The translations under genes and the position numbers were made by a program. 15,454 nucleotides of DNA, from NCBI GenBank assembly GCA_003485765.1, contig DNHS01000033.1, positions 52,687 through 68,140 of the forward strand, read 5' to 3'. Below the pieces are notes generated by a model. It saw only the letters and a list, made by a program, of their open reading frames with translations. It was not told the origin of the DNA and made no database searches. Within the stretch, counting starts at the first letter, position 1. Each line of letters opens with the position of its first letter. Of the stretch, positions 6,874 to 14,215 are shown piece after piece. The DNA comes from Candidatus Omnitrophota bacterium. Its GTDB lineage: Bacteria; Omnitrophota; Gorgyraeia; Gorgyraeales; Gorgyraeaceae.

Positions 6874-7449
6874 AGCAAGAAAAGAAATAGCGTAATCTGA
6901 ATCGAAGGCATGAATCCTGTCAGCGTGGCGCCAGCCTATTCCGAAATCTAAATTCTTGTTGACCTGATAAGGCATTTCTATAAATACTTCATTAAGCCCT
7001 GCAGAGCCTTTCTCCAGGTTGTATGAATATTCGTTCCAGATTCTGAATAAAAGTTTTTTAGATATAGGTATTGCAAAGCCTAATTTTGTGGTCGCCTCTA
7101 TAGACATATTGCCAGGCTCGAATGTCATATAATCAAGGAACTGGCCGGAAATGAAATGAACAGATTCGCCGCAATAGATATATTTTAAAAAGTATTTCTC
7201 AGCTTCTATACCTGATGTTATTTTTTCCCATCTAGATGTCCCGAAATGCCATTGCAATTCTCCAAAAAGAGAAGTTTTTATATCGTAAGGGGTATTCTTA
7301 GAAACAGAAAAGCGATTCAGGTAGATAGAATTATCCCTGTTTCTTATATCTAGCAGAAAGCTGTTTTTGTCTTTAATATCAGCGCCGTAAGCAGGATTTA
7401 AGAAGATTAGTTGAATGGATAATAATATTATGCCGAATAATAATTTCAT
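6862..7449 (-). CDS. Probable outer-membrane beta-barrel protein, unknown function
   Basis: I do not recognise the family. Starting at the ATG at 7449 the product has 195 residues and begins MKLLFGIILLSIQLIFLNPAYGA, a typical Sec signal peptide with likely cleavage after YGA. The rest is rich in alternating hydrophobic/polar strands with aromatic ends (for example LFRIWNEYSYNLEK, NLDFGIGWRHADRIHAF) and it ends ALHF, a terminal Phe as in outer-membrane barrels. An upstream Met at 7488 is possible but would place 13 hydrophobic residues before the signal. A promoter-like extended -10 lies just before 7449 and would give a leader of only about 3-4 bases. It is convergent with aroC, the stops overlapping by 12 bases, and divergent from aroK. 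A small porin-like or lipid A-modifying barrel is conceivable, but nothing supports a specific activity. Confidence 0.7.
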   Translation of the reverse strand: MKLLFGIILLSIQLIFLNPAYGADIKDKNSFLLDIRNRDNSIYLNRFSVSKNTPYDIKTSLFGELQWHFGTSRWEKITSGIEAEKYFLKYIYCGESVHFISGQFLDYMTFEPGNMSIEATTKLGFAIPISKKLLFRIWNEYSYNLEKGSAGLNEVFIEMPYQVNKNLDFGIGWRHADRIHAFDSDYAISFLALHF

Positions 7450-7459
7450 TTGAACGAAA

Positions 7460-7488
7460 AGTATAACATGTAATCCTAGCAAATACAA
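7460..7488 (-). promoter_or_regulatory. Putative promoter of the outer-membrane protein gene
   Basis: Read on the - strand, TTGTAT (7488-7483) and TATACT (7465-7460) are 17 bases apart. A TG one base before the -10 makes an extended -10 (TGTTATACT). The expected start site is about 7453, only 3-4 bases before the ATG at 7449. Confidence 0.5.
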
Positions 7489-7498
7489 GCAAATACAA
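7479..7498 (+). repeat. Tandem 10-base repeat in the divergent promoter region
   Basis: GCAAATACAA occurs twice in a row. It overlaps the putative -35 of the leftward promoter and ends 5 bases before the -35 of the rightward aroK promoter, so it could be a regulator site or simple slippage. Confidence 0.5.
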
Positions 7499-7503
7499 GG
7501 GAT

Positions 7504-7532
7504 TTGACTATTATATAGTTATCTGTTATATT
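7504..7532 (+). promoter_or_regulatory. Putative sigma70-type promoter of the aroK-rph unit
   Basis: TTGACT (7504-7509) and TATATT (7527-7532) each match consensus at five of six bases and are separated by 17 bases. Initiation would be expected near 7539-7540, which is the A of the aroK ATG. This is the best promoter-like match I noticed in the window and the only one ahead of the nine-gene run. Confidence 0.65.
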
Positions 7533-7539
7533 AAATTTC

Positions 7540-8037
7540 ATGAATAATATAATATTAGTTGGTTTTATGGGTACCGGCAAAAGTGTTGTAGGTAAAAAAC
7601 TTGCAACAAAGCTCAATAGAGATTTTATGGAATTAGACGATATGATAGAACTAAGGGAAAAAATGCCTATCAAGGATATATTTGAGAAAAAAGGCGAGCT
7701 GTATTTCAGGCTAGTTGAAAAAGAGGTCGTAAAAGAAGCAGCTCGTCGTAAGGATATTGTTATTTCTGCAGGAGGCGGCGCAATTATTGATGTGGAAAAT
7801 TTTAAGAATCTAAAAAATAGCGGCACTATAATTTGCCTTAAGGCGTCTCCTGAAACCATTCTTAAAAGAACAATAGGCCTTAAAACCCGCCCGCTTCTAA
7901 ATGTCCAAGATCCAAAGAAAAAAATAGAAGAACTTCTCAAGAAACGAGAACCCTACTACAATAAAGCAGATTTTAGCATAAACACAGATAATTTAAGTAT
8001 AGGAAGTATAGTTTTAAAGATAATGAGTTTATTATGA
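7540..8037 (+). CDS. aroK: Shikimate kinase
   Basis: ATP-dependent 3-phosphorylation of shikimate. It has 165 residues, normal for this P-loop kinase. Walker A GFMGTGKS is at 8-15, the shikimate and Mg contacts D33/D34 are in ELDDMIE, R57 is in YFRLVEKE, and the GGG of SAGGGAI is at 78-80. The lid carries RTIGLKTRPLL. No Shine-Dalgarno precedes the ATG, and the promoter places the expected transcript start at or next to it, so a leaderless message is likely. It overlaps dprA by 4 bases (ATGA). It is separated from aroE and aroC by the leftward membrane-protein gene. Confidence 0.95.
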   Translation: MNNIILVGFMGTGKSVVGKKLATKLNRDFMELDDMIELREKMPIKDIFEKKGELYFRLVEKEVVKEAARRKDIVISAGGGAIIDVENFKNLKNSGTIICLKASPETILKRTIGLKTRPLLNVQDPKKKIEELLKKREPYYNKADFSINTDNLSIGSIVLKIMSLL

Positions 8038-9110
8038 CAGACACGGAAAGATTACTCGTTCTTAATATGGTTGAGGATATAGGCAGCATTAGGACTCAGG
8101 CGCTTCTAAAATATTTTGGTTCTCTGGATAAGGTTTTTAAAGCAAGTGGAGATGAGATTGGAAAAGTAGAAAAGGTAGGGCCGATAATAGCTGCGAGAAT
8201 GCCGCAGGCTATCAAAGAGATAAATTTAAAGAAGGAAATGGATTTAATAAAGAAACATGGCGTAAAAGTTATTACTTTTTTAGACAAGGATTACCCTGAG
8301 AACCTGAAAAATATATACGATCCGCCAGTAGTTTTATATGTGAAAGGCAATATTTTACCAGAGGATAAATTGGCCATTGCAATAGTTGGTTCGCGCTTAG
8401 CGTCTTTTTATGGCCTTCAAACAGCTGAGAAGTTAGGTTTTGAATTAGCTTCGCATGGCATCACAATAGTTTCTGGCCTTGCAATGGGCATTGATTCAAG
8501 CGCGCATAAAGGCGCATTAAAGGCAAAAAAAAGGACAATTGCAGTTTTAGGTTCAGGCCTAGCTAATATTTATCCAGAGGAGCATAAGGATTTAGCTGAT
8601 AAAATTTCTGAATCAGGAGCTGTGATCAGCGAATTTCCAATGCGCACCATACCTGATAAAGGAAACTTTCCAAAGAGAAATAGGATAATAAGCGGACTTT
8701 CTTTAGGCGTTGTGTGCGTGGAGGCAGCTGAAAAAAGTGGAGCGCTTATTACATGTGATTGCGCTTTAGAGCAGGGCCGTGAAGTTTTTGCAGTGCCTGG
8801 AAAAGTGGATTCAATGACTTCTAAAGGCACTAATAAGCTTATTAAACAAGGCGCAAAATTAGCGCAAGGGGTTGAGGATATACTTGAGGAGTTTAACCTG
8901 GGAAACTTCGCAAGTTGCCCAACAGAAGGTTCTGTATTGGACAAAGATGAAAGCTTAGTATATACTTTACTATCTAGCGATCCTAAGCATATGGATGATA
9001 TATGCCAGGAAAGCGGTATAGGGCTTAATAGAATCGCAGGGATATTATTAAACCTGGAAATAAAGAAATTTGTAAAACAACTGCCCGGTAAAAATTTTGT
9101 TAAAATCTAG
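8034..9110 (+). CDS. dprA: DNA processing protein DprA (single-strand DNA uptake/RecA loader)
   Basis: Cytoplasmic protein that protects incoming single-stranded DNA and loads RecA during natural transformation, also found in bacteria not known to be competent. It has 358 residues in three parts. A helix-hairpin-helix/SAM-like N-terminus spans about 1-70. The Rossmann core has IVGSR (117-121), SGLAMGIDSSAH (147-158) and NFPKRNRIISGLS (211-223), and the C-terminal winged helix is at about 295-358. All family motifs look intact. Its start overlaps aroK by 4 bases and topA begins 14 bases later. With pilD in the window, a type IV pilus-linked uptake pathway is conceivable, though both genes are widespread without it. 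Confidence 0.95.
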   Translation: MTDTERLLVLNMVEDIGSIRTQALLKYFGSLDKVFKASGDEIGKVEKVGPIIAARMPQAIKEINLKKEMDLIKKHGVKVITFLDKDYPENLKNIYDPPVVLYVKGNILPEDKLAIAIVGSRLASFYGLQTAEKLGFELASHGITIVSGLAMGIDSSAHKGALKAKKRTIAVLGSGLANIYPEEHKDLADKISESGAVISEFPMRTIPDKGNFPKRNRIISGLSLGVVCVEAAEKSGALITCDCALEQGREVFAVPGKVDSMTSKGTNKLIKQGAKLAQGVEDILEEFNLGNFASCPTEGSVLDKDESLVYTLLSSDPKHMDDICQESGIGLNRIAGILLNLEIKKFVKQLPGKNFVKI

Positions 9111-9124
9111 AATGGAGAATTGAA

Positions 9125-11134
9125 ATGGCCAAATCACTTGTCATTGTTGAATCGCCTGCAAAGGCCAGTACTATAAATAAGATACTTGGCAAAAACTTTA
9201 TTGTCACTTCTTCAATGGGGCATATAATGGACCTTCCTAAGTCCAAGATGGGCATAGATATAGAAAAAGATTTTACCCCTGAATATATAATGATACCTGG
9301 CAAGAAAAAGATAGTAGATGTGTTGAAAAAAGAAGCAGCTGATGTGGACAGCATATTTCTGGCAACAGATCCTGACAGAGAAGGAGAAGCGATAAGCTGG
9401 CATCTTGCCAATCTTTTAGGCAAGAAGAAAAAAATCTACAGGATTGCGTTCCATGAAATCACAAGGACTGCGATAGAAGCGGCGATTGGTAATCCTGGCA
9501 AAATAGATATGAACATGGTGGACGCTCAGCAGACAAGAAGGACTCTGGATAGGCTGGTGGGTTATAGCATCAGCCCGCTATTATGGAGAAAGGTTGGTAG
9601 AGGCCTTTCGGCAGGCAGGGTCCAGTCAGTTGCAGTGAGACTTATAGTGGACAGAGAGAATGAAATTCACGTTTTTGTACCGGAAGAATACTGGGACATA
9701 GAGGCGGAGCTCAAAAAGAAGGATGTAAAAAATTCTAAATTTATTGCCAAGCTAGATAAGATAGAAGATAAAAAAATAGACCTTAAAAATCAAAGCAATT
9801 CTATGAGCCTGGTAGCTGAACTTGAAAAGGAAAAGTTTATAGTTGAGAAGGTTGAGAAAAAAGAAAAAAGAAAGTACGCCCAGCCGCCTTTTATAACATC
9901 CAAACTTCAGCAAGAAGCATTTTATAAACTCAGATTCCAGGCTGTTAAAACAATGAAGGTGGCGCAGCAATTATATGAAGGTTTGCCTATAGGAAGTGAG
10001 GGAAACGTAGGCCTTATAACTTACATGCGCACAGACGCTGTTAAGGTATCAAAGGAATCGCAGGATTTTGCAAAAAGCTACATACTTGAAAAATACGGCC
10101 CTGAATTTGCGCCCAATACTTCAAACGTGTATAAATCAAAGAAAAGCGCCCAGGAGGCTCATGAAGCAATAAGGCCTGCATTGCCGCTGAGAGAGCCAAG
10201 CAGTATACAAGAATTTCTTACAATAGACCAGTATAAGCTTTATACATTGATATGGAACCGCTTCATATCCAGCCAGATGACGCCTGCTGTGTTTAACGTA
10301 GTTAGTGTTGGGATAAGAGCGGGCAGATGTATTTTTAAAGCCAATGGTTCCCAGAAGGTATTCCAGGGTTTCAGTGTTGTTTACGAGGAAAATGAAGAAG
10401 AGAAAGAAGAAGAGAAGATCCTCCCTTCTTTGGAGGCGGGAGAAATACTGGACCTTTTAAAGCTTGATCCAAGCCAGCACTTTACAAAGCCTCCTCCAAG
10501 ATATTCAGACGCCTCTCTTGTAAAAGCTCTAGAAGAAGACGGGATCGGAAGGCCGAGCACGTACGCGCCTATTATTCAAACTATCATTGCCCGCAATTAT
10601 GTAAAAAGAAAAGAAGGATACTTTTGTCCTTCTGATCTGGGCATAGTGGTTACAGACCTTCTGATCAAGAGCTTCCCTAAAATTCTGGATATGGAATTTA
10701 CAGCCAAGATGGAAGAAGAGCTGGATGAGATAGAAGAAGGAAGGCAAAAAAGTGTGGAGGTTCTTAAGAGATTTTATGCGCCTTTTGAGAAAGAAGTGGA
10801 ACACGCAAAAGTAAACATGCGCAAAGTAAAAGGGGAAGCTGTGAAAACCTCAGATATTTGTGAAACATGCGGCAAGCCTATGGTTATAAAATGGGGCAGG
10901 CTTGGAAGGTTTTTAAGCTGTTCTGATTTTCCTAACTGCAGGTTTGCTAAAGCAATATCTACGGGCGTAAAATGTCCTGAGTCTGATTGCGGCGGAATGC
11001 TTGTTGAGCGCCGCTCAAAAGGAGGCAGGCATTTTTACGGCTGTTCCAAATATCCAAATTGCCATCATATATCCCGCAGGCTTCCTTCCCAGGACGGTGA
11101 AGATAGCGCCGCGCTAGAGGGAGAAGATGCTTGA
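9125..11134 (+). CDS. topA: DNA topoisomerase I (type IA)
   Basis: Relaxes negative supercoils by single-strand passage through a 5'-phosphotyrosine link. It has 669 residues. The TOPRIM domain opens with LVIVESPAKASTINKIL and contains the DPDREGEAI acidic cluster. The active-site Tyr is Y300 in ITYMRTD. Two C-terminal zinc ribbons are complete: CETC...CSDFPNC from C579, and CPESDC...CSKYPNC from C617. The tail is short and slightly acidic, shorter than in E. coli TopA. GGAG (9114-9117) is 7 bases before the ATG. The dprA-topA-xerC order is seen in many bacteria. The last 8 bases overlap xerC. Confidence 0.97.
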   Translation: MAKSLVIVESPAKASTINKILGKNFIVTSSMGHIMDLPKSKMGIDIEKDFTPEYIMIPGKKKIVDVLKKEAADVDSIFLATDPDREGEAISWHLANLLGKKKKIYRIAFHEITRTAIEAAIGNPGKIDMNMVDAQQTRRTLDRLVGYSISPLLWRKVGRGLSAGRVQSVAVRLIVDRENEIHVFVPEEYWDIEAELKKKDVKNSKFIAKLDKIEDKKIDLKNQSNSMSLVAELEKEKFIVEKVEKKEKRKYAQPPFITSKLQQEAFYKLRFQAVKTMKVAQQLYEGLPIGSEGNVGLITYMRTDAVKVSKESQDFAKSYILEKYGPEFAPNTSNVYKSKKSAQEAHEAIRPALPLREPSSIQEFLTIDQYKLYTLIWNRFISSQMTPAVFNVVSVGIRAGRCIFKANGSQKVFQGFSVVYEENEEEKEEEKILPSLEAGEILDLLKLDPSQHFTKPPPRYSDASLVKALEEDGIGRPSTYAPIIQTIIARNYVKRKEGYFCPSDLGIVVTDLLIKSFPKILDMEFTAKMEEELDEIEEGRQKSVEVLKRFYAPFEKEVEHAKVNMRKVKGEAVKTSDICETCGKPMVIKWGRLGRFLSCSDFPNCRFAKAISTGVKCPESDCGGMLVERRSKGGRHFYGCSKYPNCHHISRRLPSQDGEDSAALEGEDA

Positions 11135-12002
11135 TAGACTTGTCCATAAATTCATAAATTATCTCGAGATTGAAAAAAACGCTTCTGGCCACACCGTAAC
11201 TAACTACAAGATAGACCTCAGGGGATTCAGCGAATCAATAAAAGATAAACCTGTAGAACAAGTTACCCATCTGGACGTGAGGCTTTTTCTAGCCAGGATG
11301 AAAGAGAAAAATTTTTCAAAAAGGTCAGTAGCTAGAAAAATGGCTTGCCTCAGAAGTTTTTTTAAATTTCTTTACAGGGAAGGATATATAAAATCTAATC
11401 CTGCAGTAAGTCTTTCAACGCCTAAGATAGACAAAAAACTGCCTTTATTTTTAAGCACAGATGATGCTGCGAAACTCCTGGAATCCCCTGATCCTAGTGA
11501 TGATATGGGCTTGCGCGACAGGGCAATTCTCGAAACGCTTTATTCAACAGGCATAAGGGTGAGCGAGCTTGTGGGCCTGGATAAGGAGGATATTGATTTT
11601 ATAAGCGGGGTGTTAAAGGTGCGCGGAAAAGGTAAGAAAGAAAGGCTTGTGCCCATAGGAGACAAAGCATTGAGAGCTATAAAGGCTTATTTTGAAAAAA
11701 TCAAAGTGATAGATATAAATGAAAAAAAACCAGTATTTCTTAATAAAAGCAATAGGCGCGCAAGCGATAGAGCTGTGAGAAGAATAGTTCATAAGTATAT
11801 TCACAAAACCAGCCTTAACGAGAATATTTCCCCTCATTCGTTGAGGCATTCTTTTGCAACCCATATGCTGGATAGAGGCGCAGACTTAAGATCAGTACAG
11901 GAACTTTTAGGCCATGCAAATCTTTCCACTACTCAGATATATACGCATGTTACTACAGACAGGTTGAAGGCTATTTACGATAAGGTTCATCCGAGGGCAT
12001 GA
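11127..12002 (+). CDS. xerC: Tyrosine recombinase XerC/XerD family, chromosome dimer resolution
   Basis: Site-specific recombinase expected to act at dif near the terminus to resolve chromosome dimers. It has 291 residues, the housekeeping Xer size. An N-terminal SAM-like core-binding domain covers about 1-90. The catalytic set is complete: R144 (STGIRVSEL), K168 (RGKGKKERL), H237 and R240 (PHSLRHSF), H263 (LLGHANLSTTQIY) and nucleophile Y272. This spacing matches E. coli XerC within a few residues. XerC is chosen over XerD mainly because it follows topA, so the C/D label is less sure than the family. The start lies inside topA with AGAGGGAG just upstream. The stop overlaps queC by 4 bases. 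hslVU, often next in other phyla, is absent. Confidence 0.9.
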   Translation: MLDRLVHKFINYLEIEKNASGHTVTNYKIDLRGFSESIKDKPVEQVTHLDVRLFLARMKEKNFSKRSVARKMACLRSFFKFLYREGYIKSNPAVSLSTPKIDKKLPLFLSTDDAAKLLESPDPSDDMGLRDRAILETLYSTGIRVSELVGLDKEDIDFISGVLKVRGKGKKERLVPIGDKALRAIKAYFEKIKVIDINEKKPVFLNKSNRRASDRAVRRIVHKYIHKTSLNENISPHSLRHSFATHMLDRGADLRSVQELLGHANLSTTQIYTHVTTDRLKAIYDKVHPRA

Positions 12003-12628
12003 AGAAAGCAATCGTATTATTATCCGGCGGAATGGATTCAGCTGTTACTCTTTTTATTGTAAAAAAAAATGGGTATAAGCCATATTGCCTTACATTTGAC
12101 TATGGTCAGCGCCATAAAAAAGAAATATTATTTGCTAAAAGATTGGCTAAGGCCGCAAAATCCCAGTGTACTGTTTTAAAAATATGTCTACCCTGGAAAA
12201 AGAGCGCGCTCCTGGATAGCAATATCAAAATCCCTGAAAATAGAAAATTTTCAGGTAGAAATAATATTCCGCTTACTTATGTCCCAGCCAGAAATACAAT
12301 TTTTTTAAGTTTTGCGCTTTCTTATGCTGAGGCAATAGGCGCGAAAGCAGTTTTTATAGGAGCGAACGCAATAGATTTTTCAGGCTATCCTGACTGCAGG
12401 CCTGGATATTACAAGCTATTTAATGAGTTGTTTAAAAAAGCTACAAAGCTAAAAGGTATAAAGATAGTTGCGCCGTTATTATATAAGACAAAAGAGGATA
12501 TTGTGAAGCTTGGCAGGAGATTAGGCGTGAATTTTAATCTTACGTGGTCCTGTTATAAGGGCGGAAGCAAACCTTGCGGCGTATGCGATGCCTGCTGTCT
12601 CCGCTCCAAAGGATTTGAAACTTCGTAG
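11999..12628 (+). CDS. queC: 7-Cyano-7-deazaguanine (preQ0) synthase
   Basis: ATP-dependent conversion of 7-carboxy-7-deazaguanine to preQ0, the precursor of queuosine in tRNA. It has 209 residues. The PP-loop SGGMDS is at 9-14 and the DYGQRH motif follows. The C-terminal zinc site is CYKGGSKPCGVCDAC, with likely ligands C185, C193, C196 and C199. The start overlaps the xerC stop in ATGA. The preQ0-dependent DNA modification (dpd) role is unlikely because no dpd genes are near and queE is adjacent. Copy B of the 39-base palindrome lies between queC and queE. Confidence 0.95.
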   Translation: MKKAIVLLSGGMDSAVTLFIVKKNGYKPYCLTFDYGQRHKKEILFAKRLAKAAKSQCTVLKICLPWKKSALLDSNIKIPENRKFSGRNNIPLTYVPARNTIFLSFALSYAEAIGAKAVFIGANAIDFSGYPDCRPGYYKLFNELFKKATKLKGIKIVAPLLYKTKEDIVKLGRRLGVNFNLTWSCYKGGSKPCGVCDACCLRSKGFETS

Positions 12629-12634
12629 ATCGTC

Positions 12635-12673
12635 TAACTTTACAAATGGTGCCAGGCACGAATTGTAAAGTTA
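12635..12673 (-). repeat. 39-base palindromic element, copy B (inverted, exact)
   Basis: This is the exact reverse complement of the element at 4923-4961: arms TAACTTTACAA (12635-12645) and TTGTAAAGTTA (12663-12673), core GTGCCAGGCAC. It starts 6 bases after the queC stop, as the variant at 5762 does after pilD. The two exact copies are about 7.7 kb apart, face opposite ways and are both confined to a gene junction. No transposase gene or target duplication is visible. Confidence 0.9.
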
Positions 12674-12704
12674 GGTACCTACGAGGTTGAGATGGTATAG
12701 ATTT

Positions 12705-13376
12705 ATGGAGAAAGCTAAAATTACAGAAATCTTTACTTCTATTCAGGGGGAAGGGCTTTATATAGGACAGGTTCAGACGTTTGTACGGTTTTACGGCTGC
12801 AATATAAAGTGCGGTTTCTGCGACGAACGCAGAAAAACCGGCTTTAAGGAATACTCGGCTCAGGAACTCATGAGCGTCATTATAAAGGAAAGCAATAGAG
12901 TAATCTCTTTTACAGGAGGGGAACCACTCTTATATGCAGGTTTTTTAAAAGAGATTTTGCCTGAGCTTAAAAAAAAAGGTTTTATCGTATATCTTGAGAC
13001 TAACGGCACATTAAAAAATAAACTTTTGAAGATTATTGATTTTTTAGATATAATAAGCATGGATATAAAACTTCCTTCTTCAACCGGATGCAGGGCTTAT
13101 TGGAAAGCCCATGCTGATTTTCTTAAAGAAGCTGTTAAGAAAAAGGCCTTTGTAAAATCAGTTATTACAAATAAAACTACATTGTCCGATATAAGAAAAG
13201 CAGTGTCTATAATAAAAAGGATTGATAAGGCTATATTTTTTATACTTCAACCTGTAACAATAAATAATAAGATACAGAAAATAACAAAGGCCCAAAAATT
13301 TTTGGATATAGCAAATTCCACATTAGATAACGTAAGATTCATACCGCAGGCTCATAAGATATTAGATATAAGATGA
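12705..13376 (+). CDS. queE: 7-Carboxy-7-deazaguanine synthase (radical SAM)
   Basis: Radical SAM ring contraction of 6-carboxytetrahydropterin to 7-carboxy-7-deazaguanine, the step before QueC. Starting at the ATG at 12705 it has 223 residues and opens MEKAKITEIFTSIQGEG, the usual QueE N-terminus. A TTG at 12687 would add six residues not typical of the family, so I reject it. The cluster-binding CX3CX2C is C32, C36 and C39 (GCNIKCGFCD). The next residues are ERR rather than the common CDT continuation. TGGEP at 70-74 binds SAM. No strong Shine-Dalgarno is seen. The stop overlaps the fumarase alpha start by 4 bases. folE and queD are not in the window. Confidence 0.92.
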   Translation: MEKAKITEIFTSIQGEGLYIGQVQTFVRFYGCNIKCGFCDERRKTGFKEYSAQELMSVIIKESNRVISFTGGEPLLYAGFLKEILPELKKKGFIVYLETNGTLKNKLLKIIDFLDIISMDIKLPSSTGCRAYWKAHADFLKEAVKKKAFVKSVITNKTTLSDIRKAVSIIKRIDKAIFFILQPVTINNKIQKITKAQKFLDIANSTLDNVRFIPQAHKILDIR

Positions 13377-14215
13377 TAAAAATAGTAGATTCTAAATTAA
13401 TAACCGGCGCAGTAAAAGATTTATTTATAAAGGCAAATACGTGTTTAAGGCCTGATATACTTTCTGCTCTCAAATCTGCTAGGAAAAATGAAACTAGACC
13501 AAAAGCCAGATATGCCCTGGAAGTGATTATTAAAAACGCCTTAATCGCTAAAAAGAAAAAGCTGGCTATATGCCAGGACACTGGAATGGCAGTTGTATAT
13601 TTAAAAATAGGCCAGTCTTTAGCGGTAAAAGGAGACCTTAAAAAGGCAGTCAGTAATGGCGTAGCGCTTGCGTATAAAGAAAGTTATTTTAGAAATTCAA
13701 TTGTAAATGACCCATTGATAAGAAAAAATACAAATACAAACCTGCCTCCTATCATCTATACTGATATAGTTCCTGGAAACAAAATCAATATAAAAGTTGT
13801 GGCAAAAGGTTTTGGCTGCGAAAATGTAAGTAAGATCAGGATGTTCAGGCCTACTGATCCGGTTTCAAGCATAGAGGAGTTTATTGTAGATACTGTAAAA
13901 GACGCAGGTTCAAGGCCATGTCCGCCTATATATATAGGTATTGGCATAGGCGGAACCCTTGATAAGGCAGTGGCGCTTTCAAGAGAGGCTATATTCAGGC
14001 CTCTAGGAAGGCATAATAAAGATAAGCATGTTGCTGAACTTGAAAGAAGCGTATTGAAAAAAGTTAATAATCTAAAGATTGGGCCGGCAGGCATTAGGGG
14101 CAAAACTACAGCGCTGGGAGTAAGCATACTGACCTATCCAACGCACATAGCAGGTCTGCCTGTTGCAGTTAATATAAGCTGTCACGCCACCCGCACACAA
14201 GAAGCAACGATATGA
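13373..14215 (+). CDS. Fumarate hydratase class I, alpha subunit
   Basis: Iron-sulfur half of a two-subunit, oxygen-sensitive fumarase converting fumarate and malate. It has 280 residues, the usual alpha size. The three [4Fe-4S] cysteines are C67 (ICQDTG), C183 (RPCPPIYIG) and C270 (NISCHATR). GIGIGGTLDKA follows C183. Where the family usually has a GGGSEN-type motif this protein reads GFGCEN (146-151), adding a fourth cysteine. The beta-subunit gene overlaps by 4 bases. L-tartrate dehydratase is the main alternative and the two cannot be separated by motif, but fumarase is the default in a housekeeping operon. It overlaps queE by 4 bases. Confidence 0.9.
   Translation: MIKIVDSKLITGAVKDLFIKANTCLRPDILSALKSARKNETRPKARYALEVIIKNALIAKKKKLAICQDTGMAVVYLKIGQSLAVKGDLKKAVSNGVALAYKESYFRNSIVNDPLIRKNTNTNLPPIIYTDIVPGNKINIKVVAKGFGCENVSKIRMFRPTDPVSSIEEFIVDTVKDAGSRPCPPIYIGIGIGGTLDKAVALSREAIFRPLGRHNKDKHVAELERSVLKKVNNLKIGPAGIRGKTTALGVSILTYPTHIAGLPVAVNISCHATRTQEATI

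Noticed and set aside
7450..7488. Longer start at 7488 for the outer-membrane protein gene
   Set aside because: It would put 13 extra hydrophobic residues before a complete signal peptide and would overlap the -10 and -35 candidates. The ATG at 7449 fits better.
7479..7498. The GCAAATACAA tandem repeat as a CRISPR or iteron array
   Set aside because: There are only two adjacent 10-base units with no spacers and no replication or Cas gene nearby.
11127..12002. Tyrosine recombinase as an integrase of a mobile element
   Set aside because: Size, catalytic spacing and the dprA-topA-xerC order fit housekeeping Xer. There is no tRNA, att-like repeat or phage gene nearby.
4923..12673. The inverted 39-base pair as ends of a composite transposon or invertible segment
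   Set aside because: The 7.7 kb between them is ordinary core genes with no transposase or dedicated invertase, and no target duplication is visible. Each copy is itself a complete palindrome, so the inverted arrangement carries little meaning.
12687..12704. TTG at 12687 as the queE start
   Set aside because: It would add MRWYRF before the standard KITEIFxSIQGEG N-terminus. The ATG at 12705 gives a typical QueE.
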